Assembly: GCF_022751215.1 (NCBI RefSeq)
Contig: NZ_JAICDG010000001.1
Coordinates: 2,232,001-2,296,000, forward strand
Direction of reading: 5' to 3'
DNA from: Actinomadura terrae
GTDB lineage: Bacteria; Actinomycetota; Actinomycetes; Streptosporangiales; Streptosporangiaceae
DNA: 64,000 bases
This document shows positions 51,433 through 62,695 of the stretch, in pieces. A model generated the notes under the pieces. That model was not told where the DNA came from and did not search any database. It saw only the letters and a list, made by a program, of their open reading frames with translations. Position numbers and translations under genes: made by a program. Every line of letters starts with the position of its first letter. The first letter of the stretch is position 1.

Positions 51433-52011
51433 ATGAGCGTCCGGGAACAGATGCTGCCCGCCGCCGAGGCCGCGGCGCGGATTCTGCGGGAGATCCCCGC
51501 GGACCGGCTGGACGACCCGTCCCCCTGCCCCGGCTGGAGCGTGCGCGACGTGGTCAACCACATCATCCTGTGGAACGGGCGGGGCGAGTCGGCCGCGCGC
51601 CGCCTGCCCCCGGCCGGGCCGGGGGAGGAGCACGACTTCACCGCCGAGCCCGGCTGGACCGACCGGTTCGCCGAGCAGGCGCGCAGGACCGCCGAGGCGT
51701 GGGGCGACCCGGCGGTGTGGGAGGGCAGGACCAGCCTCAGCGGCGCCGTCGAGGGCATGCCCGCGCCGTTCGTCGGCGGGCTCCTGTGCAGCGAACTCGT
51801 CCTGCACGGCTGGGACGTCGCCGTCGCCACCGGCCTCGACCCGGGGTTCGCGCCCGAGACCGTCCAGGCCGAGTGGGACTACCTGGTCACGACGGTGGAG
51901 CTCGGCCGCGAGTACAAGGTGTTCGGGGAGGAGGTGCCCGTCCCCGGCGACGCGCCGCTGCTCGACCGCGTCGTCGGGCTCTCGGGCCGCGACCCCCGCT
52001 GGACGCCCTGA
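51433..52011 (+). CDS. TIGR03086/mycothiol-dependent maleylpyruvate isomerase-like protein
   Basis: 192 residues from ATG 51433 with AAGGAGG six bases upstream. DinB-like four-helix bundle: ILREIPADRLDDPSPCPGWSVRDVVNHI, with His-x-... metal ligands (NHIILWN, LVLHGWDVA). This is the MDMPI/TIGR03086 pattern, whose members bind a divalent metal and often use mycothiol as cofactor. Substrate unknown. It follows the methyltransferase closely and may share its transcript. Confidence 0.85.
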   Translation: MSVREQMLPAAEAAARILREIPADRLDDPSPCPGWSVRDVVNHIILWNGRGESAARRLPPAGPGEEHDFTAEPGWTDRFAEQARRTAEAWGDPAVWEGRTSLSGAVEGMPAPFVGGLLCSELVLHGWDVAVATGLDPGFAPETVQAEWDYLVTTVELGREYKVFGEEVPVPGDAPLLDRVVGLSGRDPRWTP

Positions 52012-52097
52012 GCCGCGCCGCGCCCGCGCCGCGCCGACGAGGCGGTGAGCGCGCGGGGCCGGACGCGAGCGGGCCCCGCGCGCTCTACCCTTGAGGC

Positions 52098-53495
52098 ATG
52101 TCTTCGACCTCTTCGATCCGCGTACGCTTCGCTCCGTCCCCGACCGGCATGTTCCATGTCGGCGGCGCCCGCTCGGCGCTGTTCAACTGGGTGATGGCCG
52201 TGCAGTCCGGCGGGACGCTCGTGCTGCGGATCGAGGACACCGACGCCTCGCGCAACAGCCCCGAGTGGACCGAGGGCATCATCCGCGCGCTGGCCTGGCT
52301 CGGCATCGACGGCGAGCAGTACGAGGGGCCCTACTTCCAGTCCGCCAACGCCGACCGGCACGCCGAGGCCGTCCAGACGCTGAAGGACCGGGGCCGCGCC
52401 TACTACTGCGACTGCTCCCGCGAGGCCGTGGTCGCCCGCACCGGCGACCAGCACAAGGGCTACGACGGATTCTGCCGCGACCGCGGCCTGGAGCCGGGCC
52501 CCGGCCGCGCCCTGCGCTTCCGCACGCCCGACGACGGCCAGACCACCGTCGTCGACCTGCTGCGCGGCAAGCCCGTCTTCGAGAACGCCGTCCTGGAGGA
52601 CTTCGTCATCGCCCGCGCCGACGGGTCGGTGACCTTCCTGCTGGCCAACGTCGTCGACGACATGAGCCAGCACATCACCCACGTCGTGCGCGCCGAGGAG
52701 CACCTGTCGAACGCGCCCAAGCAGCAGCTGCTGTGGGAGGCGCTCGGCGCCGAGCCGCCGGTCTGGGCGCACCTGCCGGTGGTCGTGAACGAGAAGCGGC
52801 AGAAGCTGTCCAAGCGCCGCGACAAGGTCGCCCTGGAGGACTACCGCGCCGAGGGCTACCTCGCCGAGGCGATGCGCAACTACCTGATGCTGCTCGGCTG
52901 GGCGCCGTCGGGCGACCGCGAGATCGTCCCGTGGGACGTGGTGGTCGAGGAGTTCCGCGTCGAGGACGTCAACACCTCGCCCGCGTTCTTCGACGTCAAG
53001 AAGCTCCGCGCGATCAACGGCGAGTACATCCGCGCGCTGCCCGCCGAGAAGTTCGCCGCCGAGTGCCTGCCGTTCCTCCAGGACGCCCCCTTCGCCGTGG
53101 ACGTGTCCGTCTTCGCCGAGCTGGCCCCGCTGGCCCAGACCCGGGTGGCGCTGCTGTCGGAGATCGTCCCGATGATCGACTTCGCGTTCCTGGACGAGCC
53201 GCCCGCCGACGAGCAGTCCTGGAACAAGGCCATGAAGGAGCCCGCCGCGCAGATCCTCGCCGCCGCCGAGGAGGCCTACCGCGACGCGCCCTGGAACGCC
53301 GAGGAGCTGAAGACCCGGCTGGAGGCGATCGGCGCCGAGCACGGCCTCAAGCTCGGCAAGACGCAGGCGCCCGTCCGCGTCGCCGTCACCGGGCGCACCG
53401 TCGGCCTGCCGCTGTTCGAGTCCCTGGAGGTCCTCGGCCGCGACCGCACGCTCGCCCGCATCGCCGCCGCGCGCGCCCGCCTCGCCGCCGGCTAA
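52098..53495 (+). CDS. gltX: Glutamyl-tRNA synthetase
   Basis: 465 residues, the usual length. The class I HIGH motif is [19 protein letters not shown] near residue 13, the RIEDTD signature follows, a zinc-binding-like CDCSREA/FCRDR region is near 110-130, and the KMSKS-type loop is [12 protein letters not shown] near 235. It charges tRNA-Glu. GAGG precedes the ATG. The stop overlaps the convergent TauE gene by four bases. Confidence 0.95.
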   Translation: MSSTSSIRVRFAPSPTGMFHVGGARSALFNWVMAVQSGGTLVLRIEDTDASRNSPEWTEGIIRALAWLGIDGEQYEGPYFQSANADRHAEAVQTLKDRGRAYYCDCSREAVVARTGDQHKGYDGFCRDRGLEPGPGRALRFRTPDDGQTTVVDLLRGKPVFENAVLEDFVIARADGSVTFLLANVVDDMSQHITHVVRAEEHLSNAPKQQLLWEALGAEPPVWAHLPVVVNEKRQKLSKRRDKVALEDYRAEGYLAEAMRNYLMLLGWAPSGDREIVPWDVVVEEFRVEDVNTSPAFFDVKKLRAINGEYIRALPAEKFAAECLPFLQDAPFAVDVSVFAELAPLAQTRVALLSEIVPMIDFAFLDEPPADEQSWNKAMKEPAAQILAAAEEAYRDAPWNAEELKTRLEAIGAEHGLKLGKTQAPVRVAVTGRTVGLPLFESLEVLGRDRTLARIAAARARLAAG

Positions 53496-54694
53496 CGGAA
53501 CGTGATCGCCCCGGGGTAGTGGCCGGACGCGCACACGAAGCGCATCCGGCCCGCCCCCGGGACGCCCAGGTCGATCCGGGTCTCGCCGCGCTCGGGGAGG
53601 ATCACGTCCGCGCCGCGCTGCGGGATCGTGAACGCCCGCGTGTGCCCGCGGGCGCCGTCGGTCCGCAGCACGAGCACGGTGTGCACGCCCGCCTGCGCGG
53701 TGAGGCGCGCGGGCCGGTACCCCCGGTCGAGCGCCCACACGGTCACGAACTGCGTGCCGGAGGGGTCGGTCCGGACGAACCGCGCCGAGTCGGCCGCCGT
53801 CGCCGTCCCGCCCCCATCGGGCAGCCAGCCGCCGAGCCGCAGGCCCGACAGCAGCGTCCACCCGGCGACGGCGAGGAGCACGGCGGCCGGCAGGACGGCG
53901 ACCCGGCCCCGCAGCACCGCGAGCACCCGTCCGACCGTGACCCCGACCGCGCCGAACAGCGGCGCGGTGCCGAGCACGAACCCGCCCAGCACCGCCGCGC
54001 CGCCCGCGGCCGACCGGGACGTGACCGCCAGCAGCTCGGCCGACAACGTCAACCCGCACGGCACGAGCACGGTGGCCGCGCCCAGCCCGGCGGCCCGCCG
54101 CCACCCCCCGCCGCGCGACGCCTGCGGTGCCCGGCAGTGCCGGTCACGGCGCAGGAGGCGCCGGACGGGGCGGAAGCCCAGCAGGTCGAGCGCGAACAGG
54201 ACCAGGGACAGCGCCGCCACCGCCAACAGGACGCCCCGCACCCGTGGACCCGGCTGCACGGCGCCGCCCGCCAGCCCCAGCGCCGCCCCGAGCAGCACGT
54301 GCGCCCCGAGCTTCGCGGCCAGAAACACCCCCACCACCCGCACGTCGGCACGGGTGCCGGAACCGCTATCGGAACGAACCCCCGAACGGGTGTCGGCACG
54401 GGCCCCAGAACGGGTGTCGGCCTGCGCGTCGGCACCGGGGCTGGAACGCGCGTCGACACGGCCCTCGGAACGGGTGGAGGCCCACGTGTCGGCGCGGTTG
54501 TCGGAACGAGGCTTGGAACGCGCCTCCGAAGGGGACTCGGCGGCAGAGGACGCACGGTTACCCGTGGAGGGTTCGCTATGGGGGACGCCGGTGACCGCGC
54601 CTGTGAGGAGGCCGAGTTGCACGGCGGCGCAGGTCGTTCCTCCGGCGAGCAAGCCAGTTCCGGCGCCGGTGAAGAAGAGCGCGGTGACGTCCAT
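53492..54694 (-). CDS. TauE/SafE-like membrane protein fused to a cupredoxin-like domain
   Basis: 400 residues from ATG 54694. Six or so hydrophobic helices: [60 protein letters not shown] and others, as in the TauE/SafE-like cytochrome biogenesis/copper proteins. A soluble C-terminal domain of about 100 residues ends [14 protein letters not shown], a cupredoxin pattern with Cys and His (a Met ligand is not evident). Between helix 1 and 2 sits a ~65-residue Ser/Arg/Asp-rich loop made of degenerate six-residue repeats. A role in copper or redox handling is inferred. Confidence 0.8.
   Translation of the reverse strand: MDVTALFFTGAGTGLLAGGTTCAAVQLGLLTGAVTGVPHSEPSTGNRASSAAESPSEARSKPRSDNRADTWASTRSEGRVDARSSPGADAQADTRSGARADTRSGVRSDSGSGTRADVRVVGVFLAAKLGAHVLLGAALGLAGGAVQPGPRVRGVLLAVAALSLVLFALDLLGFRPVRRLLRRDRHCRAPQASRGGGWRRAAGLGAATVLVPCGLTLSAELLAVTSRSAAGGAAVLGGFVLGTAPLFGAVGVTVGRVLAVLRGRVAVLPAAVLLAVAGWTLLSGLRLGGWLPDGGGTATAADSARFVRTDPSGTQFVTVWALDRGYRPARLTAQAGVHTVLVLRTDGARGHTRAFTIPQRGADVILPERGETRIDLGVPGAGRMRFVCASGHYPGAITFR
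54350..54545. repeat. Degenerate 18-bp tandem repeat inside the TauE gene
   Basis: Variants of CGGAACGGGTGTCGGCACGG recur about ten times with a six-codon period, encoding a low-complexity loop rich in Ser, Arg and Asp. Such repeats are likely to vary in number between strains. Confidence 0.6.
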
Positions 54695-54776
54695 GGGCCT
54701 CACCCCCGGAGCAGGACCGTCCCCGCGCGGCGGCACCGCGAAGCGTGACCGGATCGGCAGCTTCCGGTTGCTCCGG

Positions 54777-55442
54777 CTAGCCCTCCACGTCGCCTTCGAG
54801 AGAGGCCCGCAGGGCGGCCAGGCGGCGGTCGAGCTCGTCGAATTCGCCGCGCAGCGCCGCCGGCACCTGCTTGCCGAGGCTCTCCGCCTGCTCCCGCACC
54901 GCCGCGAGGGTCTCCGCCGCGTCCCGCACCGGGCCGTCCTCGTGCGGGCCCCGCTCATGCGGGGAGTCGCCGGGGCGCACCTGGAGCAGCGCCGACTGCT
55001 CGCGCAGGAGCGCGGCCTGCTCGCGCAGCAGCGCCGTCTGGTCGCGCAGCTGCTTGTTCTTGTTGTGCAGCTCCACGAACACCGACACCTTCGCCCGCAG
55101 CACCCACGGGTCGAACGGCTTGGAGATGAAGTCGACCGCGCCCGCCGCGTACCCGCGGAAGGCGTAGTCGGGGTCGCTGTTCACGGCGGTGAGGAAGATG
55201 ATCGGCAGGTCGCGGGTCTTCTTGCGGCGCTTGATGTCGCGGGCCGTCTCGAACCCGTCCATCCCCGGCATGACGACGTCCAGGAGGATGACGGCGTACT
55301 CGTCGGTGAGCAGCGCCTTCAGCGCCTCCTCGCCCGACCGCGCCCGGACCAGATCCTGATCGAGCGAGCTGAGGATGGCCTCCAGCGCGATGAGGTTCTC
55401 CTCGCGGTCGTCCACGAGCAGGATCTTCGCCTTGTCGTCCAC
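54777..55442 (-). CDS. Response regulator with C-terminal coiled coil
   Basis: 221 residues from GTG 55442 with GGAGAGAG upstream. Receiver domain 1-125: KILLVDDREEN (acidic pair), phosphorylation Asp in VILLDVVMPGMDG, Thr in FLTAVN and Lys in ISKPFDP. A predicted coiled coil follows (LRDQTALLREQAALLREQSALLQ). No DNA-binding output domain, so it signals by protein contact. It lies 83 bases downstream of the hybrid kinase stop, in the same direction, and probably shares its phosphorelay. Confidence 0.9.
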   Translation of the reverse strand: MDDKAKILLVDDREENLIALEAILSSLDQDLVRARSGEEALKALLTDEYAVILLDVVMPGMDGFETARDIKRRKKTRDLPIIFLTAVNSDPDYAFRGYAAGAVDFISKPFDPWVLRAKVSVFVELHNKNKQLRDQTALLREQAALLREQSALLQVRPGDSPHERGPHEDGPVRDAAETLAAVREQAESLGKQVPAALRGEFDELDRRLAALRASLEGDVEG

Positions 55443-55525
55443 GCGTCGTCTCTCTCCGCTTCCGGTCAGGCCCGCCGCTCGGGCAGGCGGGCACCCCAGG
55501 GCGACCCTACCCACCGCGCCGCACG

Positions 55526-58500
55526 TCAGCGGACGATGGAGGGTTGCAGCCAGTTCCGCATGACGTCAAGCAGATGATCGACGTCGACCGGCTTCGGCAC
55601 GTAGTCCGAGGCGCCCGAGTCCAGGCTCTTCTCCCGGTCCCCCTTCATCACCTTCGCGGTGATCACGATGATCGGCAGCTCGGCGAACTGCGGCATCTCC
55701 CGGATCGCCGCCGTGGTCGCGTAACCGTCCAGACCGGGCATCATCACGTCCATCAGCACGATCGCGACGTCGGGGTTGCGGTGCAGCACGTCGATGCCGG
55801 CCTGCCCGTCCTCGGCGTACAGCACCTCCATCCCGTACCCCTCCAGGACGCTGGTCAGCGCGAACACGTTGCGGACGTCGTCGTCGACGATCAGCACCTT
55901 GCGGCCCGACAGCACCGTGTCGAGGAAGTCGGCGGGCGGCCCCTCCATCAGCCCGCTCAGCGGGGGCTCGCCCTCGCCGGGCCGGTCGCCGCCCCGGGAC
56001 CGCCGGTCGCCGCCCATGCCGTTCTCGTGCCCGACGGCCGCCCCGGCGGCGCCCGCCCCGTCGCCGCCGCCCGCGACCAGCCCGGGCACCACGTCGGACG
56101 CGGCGCCCGCCTCGTCCGGCGCCGCCGTGCGGCGCCGCCCGTCGGGCTCGCTGTAGTGCGCCGGCAGGTACAGGGAGAACACGCTGCCGCGCCCCGGCTC
56201 GCTCTCGGCGTGGATCTCCCCGCCCAGCAGCCGCGCGATGTTCCGGCTGATCGACAGGCCGAGGCCGGTGCCGCCGTAGCGGCGGCTCGTCGTCCCGTCG
56301 CCCTGCTGGAACGGCTCGAAGATCTCCTGGAGCTTGTCGGCGCTGACCCCGATCCCGGTGTCGATCACCCGGAAGGCCATCACGTCGGGGGTGTTCCACA
56401 GCGCGGGCAGCGTGAAGTCGATGTCCCCGGCCCGCTCGATCAGCAGCCGCACCTCGCCCTCGGCGGTGAACTTCACCGCGTTGGACAGCAGGTTGCGCAG
56501 CACCTGCTGGAGCCGCTGCTCGTCGGTGTTCAGGATCGGCGGGACGTCGGCGGCGACCTCCACCCCGAAGTGCAGGCCCTTGTCGACCGACAGCGGCCGG
56601 AACGTCGCCTCCACGTAGTCGACCAGCGCCGACACCGACAGCCGCTGCGGGTGGACCTCCATCTTGCCCGCCTCGACCTTCGCCAGGTCCAGGATGTCGT
56701 TGATCAGCTCCAGCAGGTCGGTGCCGGAGTCGTGGATGGTCTGCGCGAACTCCACCTGCTTGTCGGTGAGGTTGCCGCCCTGGTTCTCCGACAGCAGCTT
56801 GGCCAGCACGAGCAGGCTGTTCAGCGGCGTCCGCAGCTCGTGCGACATGTTCGCCAGGAACTCCGACTTGTACCGCGAGGAGATCGCGAGCTGCTCGGCG
56901 CGCTCCTCCAGCGTCCGCCTGGCCTGCTCGATCTGGAAGTTCTGGATCTCGATCGCGCGGTTCTGCTGGGCCAGCAGCGCCGCCTTCTCCTCCAGTTCGG
57001 TGTTGGAGTGGCGAAGCTCACCCTGTTGCCGCTGGAGCTCGTCCGAGCGCTCCTGGAGCTCCTGCGCGAGCCGCTGCGACTCGCCGAGCAGCGCCTCGGT
57101 GCGGGTGTTGGCGCGGATCGCGTTCAGCGTGACCCCGATCGTCTCGATCAGCTGGCTGAAGAACGCCAGGTGGACGTCGGTGAACCGGCCGAAGGAGGCC
57201 AGCTCGATCGCGCCGAGCACCGCGTCCTCGAACACGATCGGCAACACGATGATGTTGACCGGGGACGCCTCGCCGAGCCCCGAGCCGATCTTGACGTAGT
57301 CGGCGGGGGCGTCGGCGATCAGCAGCGTCCGGCGCTCCTGCGCCGCCTGCCCGACCAGGCCCTCGCCCAGCGCGAACCGGACGGCGCCCGACCGGCTCCG
57401 CCGCGTCCCGTACCCGGCGATCAGCACCAGCTCGGTCTCCTCGCCGGTGTTCTCGGCGAGGTAGAAAGCGCCGTACTGGGCGCTCGCGGTCGGGGTCAGC
57501 TCCCGCATGATCAGCTCGGCGACCTGGAGCAGGTCGCGGTGGCCCTGCATGAGGCCGCCGATCCGCGCCAGGTTGGTCTTGAGCCAGTCCTGCTCCTCGT
57601 TGGCGCGGGTCGTCTCGCGCAGCGTCGCGACCATCAGGTTCACGTTGTCCGAGAGCTCGGCGACCTCGCCGCGCGCCTCGACCGTGATCGTCCGGGTCAG
57701 GTCGCCGGTGGCGACCGCGCTCGCCACCTCGCCGATCGCGCGGACCTGCGTGGTCAGGTTCCCGGCCAGCTCGTTGACGCTCTCGGTCAGCCGCTTCCAG
57801 GTGCCCGACACGCCCTCGACCTCGGCCTGCCCGCCGAGCCGTCCCTCGCTGCCGACCTCGCGCGCCACGCGGGTGACCTCCGAGGCGAACGACGACAGCG
57901 TGTCGACCATCTTGTTCAGCGTCGTCTTCAGCTCCAGGATCTCGCCCTGGGCGTTCACGTCGATGCGGCGGGTCAGGTCGCCGTGCGCGACCGCCGTCGC
58001 GACCTGCGCGATGTTGCGCACCTGGTAGGTCAGGTTGGACGCCATGCCGTTGACGTTGTCGGTCAGGTCCTTCCACATGCCGCCCGCGCCGGGCACGATC
58101 GCCTGGCCGCCGAGCCGCCCCTCTGTGCCGACCTCGCGGGCGACGCGGCTGACCTCGTCCGCGAACGCCGACAGCGTGTCGACCATCGTGTTGAGGGTGT
58201 CCTTGAGTTGCAGGATCTCGCCCTGCGCGTCCACCTCGATCTTGCGGGTCAGATCGCCCTGCGCCACCGCCGTCGTGACCGTCGCGATGCCGCGGACCTG
58301 CGTGGTCAGGTTGTTGGCCATCGAGTTCACGTTGTTGGTGAGGTCCTTCCAGACCCCGCTCACCCCGGCCACCCGCGCCTGCCCGCCGAGCCGTCCCTCG
58401 GTGCCGACCTCCCGCGCCACCCGCGTGACCTCGTCGGCGAATCCCGACAGCGTGTCCACCATCGTGTTCACGGTGTCCTTGAGCTGGAGGATCTCCCCCT

Positions 58501-59764
58501 GCGCGTCCACCGTGATCTTCTTGGTCAGGTCGCCCTGCGCCACCGCCGTGGTCACCTGCGCGATGTTGCGGACCTGGTAGGTCAGGTTGGACGCCATCCC
58601 GTTGACGTTGTTGGTCAGGTCCTTCCAGACGCCGCTGCCGCCGGGCACGCGCGCCTGGCCGCCGAGCCGCCCTTCGGTGCCGACCTCGCGGGCGACGCGG
58701 GTGACCTCGTCGGCGAACGCGGACAGCGTGTCCACCATCTGGTTCACGGTCAGCTTGAGCTGGAGGATCTCGCCCTGCGCGTCGACCGTGATCTTCTTGC
58801 CCAGGTCGCCCTCCGCCACCGCCGTCGTGACCTGGGCGATGTTGCGGACCTGGTAGGTCAGGTTGTTCGCCATCGCGTTGACGTTGTCGGTGAGGTTCTT
58901 CCACACACCGCTGACGCCCCGCACGTTCGCCTGCCCGCCGAGCTGCCCCTCCGTGCCGACCTCGCGGGCGACGCGGGTGACCTCGTCGGCGAACGCCGAC
59001 AGCTGGTCGACCATCGTGTTCACGGTGAGCTTGAGCTCCTGGAGCTCGCCCGACGCCTCGACGGTGACCTTGCGGGTCAGGTCGCCCTTGGCGACCGCCG
59101 TGGTGACCTCCGCGATGTCGCGGACCTGCGCGGTCAGCCGGCTCGCCATCGCGTTCACCGACGCCGTCACGTCCCGCCAGCGGCCCGTCATCCCGCGCGA
59201 GGGGGCCTGCCCCCCGAGCCGGCCCTCGGTGCCGACCTCCCGCGCGAACTGGGTGACCTCCCAGGTGAACTGGTCGAGCAGCTCGACCATCCCGTTCACC
59301 GACTTCGCCATGCGCAGCAGCTCGCCGCGCATCGGACGGCCCCGGACCCGCAGCTCCACCCGCTGCGACAGGTCGCCCTTGGCGACGGCCTCCACCACCT
59401 GGTGCATTCCGGTGGCGAGCTCGGTCAGCTTCCCGATGATCGCGTTGGAGTCCTCGACGGCCGCCGCCCACGCGCCCTTCAGCGTCCCGGGCGTCAGCCG
59501 GCCGTGCAGGTGCCCCTCCCGGCCGATCTCGTGCCGGACGCGACTCAGCCCCGCCGTCAGCTGCTGCCCGTTCTGCCGGATCTCCTCCAGGATGCCCGCG
59601 GCCTCCGCCACGGCGCCCTCTCCCGGCGCGTCCAGCTCCCGAGCGATCTTCCCGTCGCGGACGGCGGCGAGCGCCCTCAGCAGCGGTTCGAGGTCGGCGT
59701 CGCTGTAACGCGGGGTCGTGTCGCGAGACCCGCCGGGGCGGGCACGGGACGCGGTACGCGGCAT
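55526..59764 (-). CDS. Cytoplasmic poly-HAMP hybrid histidine kinase (group III/Nik1-like)
   Basis: 1412 residues from ATG 59764 (GGAGG nine bases upstream; ATG 59773 has its AGGAGG directly abutting and is less likely). No transmembrane helix. Residues ~100-720 are a chain of HAMP units of 92 residues, each with [19 protein letters not shown] domain follows (~760-880), then a coiled coil, HisKA with His ~974 ([11 protein letters not shown]), HATPase ([23 protein letters not shown]) and a receiver with Asp ~1339 (LMDVMMPG). This is the fungal Nik1/osmosensor type also found in actinomycetes. It is divergent from a SpoIIE phosphatase. Confidence 0.93.
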   Translation of the reverse strand: MPRTASRARPGGSRDTTPRYSDADLEPLLRALAAVRDGKIARELDAPGEGAVAEAAGILEEIRQNGQQLTAGLSRVRHEIGREGHLHGRLTPGTLKGAWAAAVEDSNAIIGKLTELATGMHQVVEAVAKGDLSQRVELRVRGRPMRGELLRMAKSVNGMVELLDQFTWEVTQFAREVGTEGRLGGQAPSRGMTGRWRDVTASVNAMASRLTAQVRDIAEVTTAVAKGDLTRKVTVEASGELQELKLTVNTMVDQLSAFADEVTRVAREVGTEGQLGGQANVRGVSGVWKNLTDNVNAMANNLTYQVRNIAQVTTAVAEGDLGKKITVDAQGEILQLKLTVNQMVDTLSAFADEVTRVAREVGTEGRLGGQARVPGGSGVWKDLTNNVNGMASNLTYQVRNIAQVTTAVAQGDLTKKITVDAQGEILQLKDTVNTMVDTLSGFADEVTRVAREVGTEGRLGGQARVAGVSGVWKDLTNNVNSMANNLTTQVRGIATVTTAVAQGDLTRKIEVDAQGEILQLKDTLNTMVDTLSAFADEVSRVAREVGTEGRLGGQAIVPGAGGMWKDLTDNVNGMASNLTYQVRNIAQVATAVAHGDLTRRIDVNAQGEILELKTTLNKMVDTLSSFASEVTRVAREVGSEGRLGGQAEVEGVSGTWKRLTESVNELAGNLTTQVRAIGEVASAVATGDLTRTITVEARGEVAELSDNVNLMVATLRETTRANEEQDWLKTNLARIGGLMQGHRDLLQVAELIMRELTPTASAQYGAFYLAENTGEETELVLIAGYGTRRSRSGAVRFALGEGLVGQAAQERRTLLIADAPADYVKIGSGLGEASPVNIIVLPIVFEDAVLGAIELASFGRFTDVHLAFFSQLIETIGVTLNAIRANTRTEALLGESQRLAQELQERSDELQRQQGELRHSNTELEEKAALLAQQNRAIEIQNFQIEQARRTLEERAEQLAISSRYKSEFLANMSHELRTPLNSLLVLAKLLSENQGGNLTDKQVEFAQTIHDSGTDLLELINDILDLAKVEAGKMEVHPQRLSVSALVDYVEATFRPLSVDKGLHFGVEVAADVPPILNTDEQRLQQVLRNLLSNAVKFTAEGEVRLLIERAGDIDFTLPALWNTPDVMAFRVIDTGIGVSADKLQEIFEPFQQGDGTTSRRYGGTGLGLSISRNIARLLGGEIHAESEPGRGSVFSLYLPAHYSEPDGRRRTAAPDEAGAASDVVPGLVAGGGDGAGAAGAAVGHENGMGGDRRSRGGDRPGEGEPPLSGLMEGPPADFLDTVLSGRKVLIVDDDVRNVFALTSVLEGYGMEVLYAEDGQAGIDVLHRNPDVAIVLMDVMMPGLDGYATTAAIREMPQFAELPIIVITAKVMKGDREKSLDSGASDYVPKPVDVDHLLDVMRNWLQPSIVR
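57640..59240. repeat. Tandem 276-bp repeats encoding HAMP units
   Basis: Near-identical blocks recur at about 57826, 58102, 58378, 58654, 58930 and 59206, exactly 276 bp (92 codons) apart, each carrying the [10 protein letters not shown] coding motif. High DNA identity makes the tract prone to recombination and assembly collapse. Confidence 0.8.
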
Positions 59765-60072
59765 GCTCTTCATCCTCCTGGCCCGCGATCGTCGTGTACC
59801 CGGATACCACGGATTCCTTCAGCGGGCCGCATCTGTACTCTACGTCCCCGAGCAGCCTGGAGCCGGTTCCGCGCGGGCCCGGGTAAAGGTACGGTAACGG
59901 TCGGGGATTCGGGGCCGTAGTCTTCGTGTTACGGTCTGTCGTGTTGTGCGGGGGCCGGTCGTCCGAGGTCACGAGCGTGTCGCGGCCCAGATCACGGCTC
60001 TCCTGGCCGGGCGGTCGACCAGTCTGTCACGATAGCCACGCCCGGTAGAGACGCATCGAACGAGGGACGACA
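59765..60072. promoter_or_regulatory. Divergent promoter region of kinase and SpoIIE genes
   Basis: 308 bp between divergent genes of the signalling module, with AT-richer parts at 59885-59945. GGGTAC (minus strand, about 59800) and GGGTAA (plus strand, about 59880) resemble SigB-family -10 boxes, but no matching -35 at the right distance is clear. Confidence 0.35.
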
Positions 60073-62325
60073 TTGGATCGGCAGACGGCGTCGGCCACCT
60101 TCCCGTCCGCCGCCGCGGCGGTGGCGGACGCGCGCCGCTTCGTCCGGAAGGTGCTCGCCGACTGGGGCATGCAGGAGGTCGCCGACGACGCGATCCTCGC
60201 GACCAGCGAACTGGCGACCAACGCGATCGCCTACGCCGGGACGTCCTTCGAGGTGACCTGCCGCCTGGAGGACGGCGAGATCAAGGTCGAGGTCCGCGAC
60301 CGGCACCCCACGCGCGGTATCGAGATGCCGGGCGTCACCGCCTCCAGCGGACGCGGCCTGCCCTCGATCGCGCGGCTCGCCTCGTCCTGGGGCGTCTCCT
60401 ACGACCGCCGCACCAAGGGCGTCTGGTTCACCCTGCCGCGTCCGGGCGCCGCCAACGGCGCGGGGCCCGCGCGCCCGCTCGGCGGCGAGGACCTCGACCA
60501 GGTCGACGGCGACGAGAGCGGAACCCCGACCCGCGAGGCCGCCGCCGTCCGCGACACCCACCCGGTGCTGGACCAGGGCGGCGCGACCGGCGGCCCCTCC
60601 TCTCCGGGGCGCGAGCCCCGGCTGAGCGGCGACGGCGTCGGCGAGATGCCCGCCGCGGGCGACCGGCTGCTCCGCTCGCCCGCCGCCGTCGAGGCGCTGG
60701 AGGACGGCGTCGCCACCGTCCGGGAGGTCCTGGCGGCCGAGGGCGCCGCCGTGCTGCTCACCGAGCGCGACGGACGGCTGATCATGGGCGCGTCCGCCGG
60801 CACCGCCGCCGAGATCCCGCTCGGCGAGCTGTCGGTGCCCGCGCTTGGCCCAGCCGCCCGCGCCGGATCGCCCTGGGTGGCAACCGACGCCTCCGACCCC
60901 ACCGCGGCCGCCCTGCGGGCCAGGTCGCTGGCCGCCGCGCCGCTGGAGTCGGGAGGCCGCCTCACCGGCCTCGTCGTCGCCGTCTCCGCGGTCTCGGGAC
61001 GGTTCGGGGAGGCCGACGGCGCCCGGCTCGGACGGCTCGCCGACGAGATGTCGCTGTCGCTGGAGAAGGCCAGGGTCGGCGAACTGGAACGGTCCTGGCG
61101 CGGCTGGCTCAGCTTCGTCGCCGAGGCCAGCGACCTGCTCGCCGGCACCCTCGACCAGGAGCGGACGATGGCACTGGTCGCCCAGCTCGTCGTCCCGCGC
61201 CTGGCGACCTGGTGCGCGGTCTACAACACCGACGGCTCCGAGCCCGCCAAGCTCGCCTACGTCTGGCACGCCGACGAGAACCGCGCCGACGGCCTGCGCG
61301 AGCTGCTCGACCACGCCGGCGCCACCCCGCCGGTCGACGTCTCCTCGCCCTGGAGCGGCCTCGCCACCGCCCCCGAGGAGGTCCGCGCCGCCGCCGGCGA
61401 CACCGCCGACGACCAGGTCTACGCCTTCCCGCTCGTCGCCCGGGGCCGCCGCATCGGCACGATCGTCATCGGCCGCCCCTCCGGCGACCGGTTCCCCCGC
61501 AGCGCGATCGAACTGGCCGAGGAGCTCAGCCGCCGCGCCGCCCTCGCCGTCGACAACGCCCGCCTGTTCTCCGCCCAGACCGCCATGAGCAGCGCCCTCC
61601 AGCGCAGCCTCCTGCCGCCCGGCATCCCCGAGATCCCCGGCCTGGAGGTCGCCGTCGTCTACGAGCCGGCGGGGGAGGGCAGCGAGGTCGGCGGCGACTT
61701 CTACGACGTGTTCGCGAGCGGGTCGCGCCCGGGCGGGCCCGCCTCCCGGTGGCGCTTCGCCATCGGCGACGTCTGCGGGACCGGCCCCGAGGCCGCGGCC
61801 GTCACCGGCCTCGCCCGGCACGCGCTGCGCATCCTCGCCGCCGAGGACATGTCCGTCCCCGCCGTCCTCGCCCGCCTCAACCGGCTGATCCTCGGCGAGG
61901 GCGAGCGCGGGCGGCTGCTCACGCTGCTGCACGGCGAGATCACCGCCCGGCGCCGCCGCGACGGGGTGACGATCAGGCTGTCCAGTGCGGGCCACCCGCC
62001 GCCGCTCGTCCTCGACCCGGACGGCGGCGTCCGCGAGGTCGCCACGCCGCAGCCGCTGCTCGGGGTGTTCGACGGCGTGGACTTCCACACCGACACCGTC
62101 GAGCTGCGCCGCGGCGAGGTCCTGCTGTGCGTCACCGACGGCGTCACCGAGCGGCGCTCGGGCAGCCGCCTGCTCGGCGACGGCCACGGGCTGGAACGGC
62201 TGCTGGCCGGGTGCACGGGCCTGAGCGCGGGCGCGGTCGCCGCCCGGATCCAGCGAGCGGTACGCGACTTCGGACCCGAGCCGTCGAACGACGACGTTGC
62301 CCTCATCGTTCTGCGGGCGTCATGA
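60073..62325 (+). CDS. SpoIIE-type PP2C phosphatase with N-terminal ATPase and GAF domains
   Basis: 750 residues from TTG 60073 with GAGGGA upstream. N-terminal HATPase_c_2 (ILATSELATNAIAYAG and SGRGLPSIARLASSWG). A Pro/Gly-rich linker follows, then GAF-like regions (~200-330 and ~350-500). The PP2C core is 520-745: GGDFYDVF, GDVCGTGPEAAAVTGLARHALR, LSSAGHPPPLVL and CVTDGVTERR. It would dephosphorylate a STAS antagonist, such as the gene directly downstream, while its own kinase-like domain may phosphorylate it. Confidence 0.92.
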   Translation: MDRQTASATFPSAAAAVADARRFVRKVLADWGMQEVADDAILATSELATNAIAYAGTSFEVTCRLEDGEIKVEVRDRHPTRGIEMPGVTASSGRGLPSIARLASSWGVSYDRRTKGVWFTLPRPGAANGAGPARPLGGEDLDQVDGDESGTPTREAAAVRDTHPVLDQGGATGGPSSPGREPRLSGDGVGEMPAAGDRLLRSPAAVEALEDGVATVREVLAAEGAAVLLTERDGRLIMGASAGTAAEIPLGELSVPALGPAARAGSPWVATDASDPTAAALRARSLAAAPLESGGRLTGLVVAVSAVSGRFGEADGARLGRLADEMSLSLEKARVGELERSWRGWLSFVAEASDLLAGTLDQERTMALVAQLVVPRLATWCAVYNTDGSEPAKLAYVWHADENRADGLRELLDHAGATPPVDVSSPWSGLATAPEEVRAAAGDTADDQVYAFPLVARGRRIGTIVIGRPSGDRFPRSAIELAEELSRRAALAVDNARLFSAQTAMSSALQRSLLPPGIPEIPGLEVAVVYEPAGEGSEVGGDFYDVFASGSRPGGPASRWRFAIGDVCGTGPEAAAVTGLARHALRILAAEDMSVPAVLARLNRLILGEGERGRLLTLLHGEITARRRRDGVTIRLSSAGHPPPLVLDPDGGVREVATPQPLLGVFDGVDFHTDTVELRRGEVLLCVTDGVTERRSGSRLLGDGHGLERLLAGCTGLSAGAVAARIQRAVRDFGPEPSNDDVALIVLRAS

Positions 62326-62356
62326 TGGAGACCAACAATCGGTAAGGTGGGGTGGC

Positions 62357-62695
62357 GTGGGGCTTGCCTTGCACACGACACGACAGGACGGCCGCGCGAC
62401 GATCGCCGCGCGCGGCTCCATAGACCTGCATTCCTCCGACGAGCTGCGGTCGCGACTGACCGAACTCGTCGACGCGGGGGAGCGGGTGGTCGTCGTCGAT
62501 CTCACGGCGGTCGACTTCTGCGACTCCTCGGGGCTGAACGTCCTCGTCCGCGCCTACAAGCACGCGCGCGCGCAGAACGCCACGCTCACCGTCACCGGCG
62601 CCTACGGCCGGGTGGAGAACGTCCTGCGGACCACCGGCCTCGACCGGTTCCTCATCGCCGGCCGGGCGGAGGAGACTCCGGCCGATGGGCGGTGA
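62357..62695 (+). CDS. STAS-domain anti-sigma factor antagonist
   Basis: 112 residues from GTG 62357 with AAGGTGGGG upstream. STAS fold with the phosphorylatable serine in VDFCDSSGLNVLVRAY (residue ~57) and GLDRFLIAG near the end. It binds an RsbW-type kinase when unphosphorylated. Located 31 bases downstream of SpoIIE and upstream of an RsbW-type gene, so all three form a partner-switching circuit. Confidence 0.92.
   Translation: MGLALHTTRQDGRATIAARGSIDLHSSDELRSRLTELVDAGERVVVVDLTAVDFCDSSGLNVLVRAYKHARAQNATLTVTGAYGRVENVLRTTGLDRFLIAGRAEETPADGR

Noticed and set aside
59790-59885. SigB-type promoters (GGGTAC/GGGTAA)
   Set aside because: The -10-like boxes have no matching -35 at 14-16 bp.
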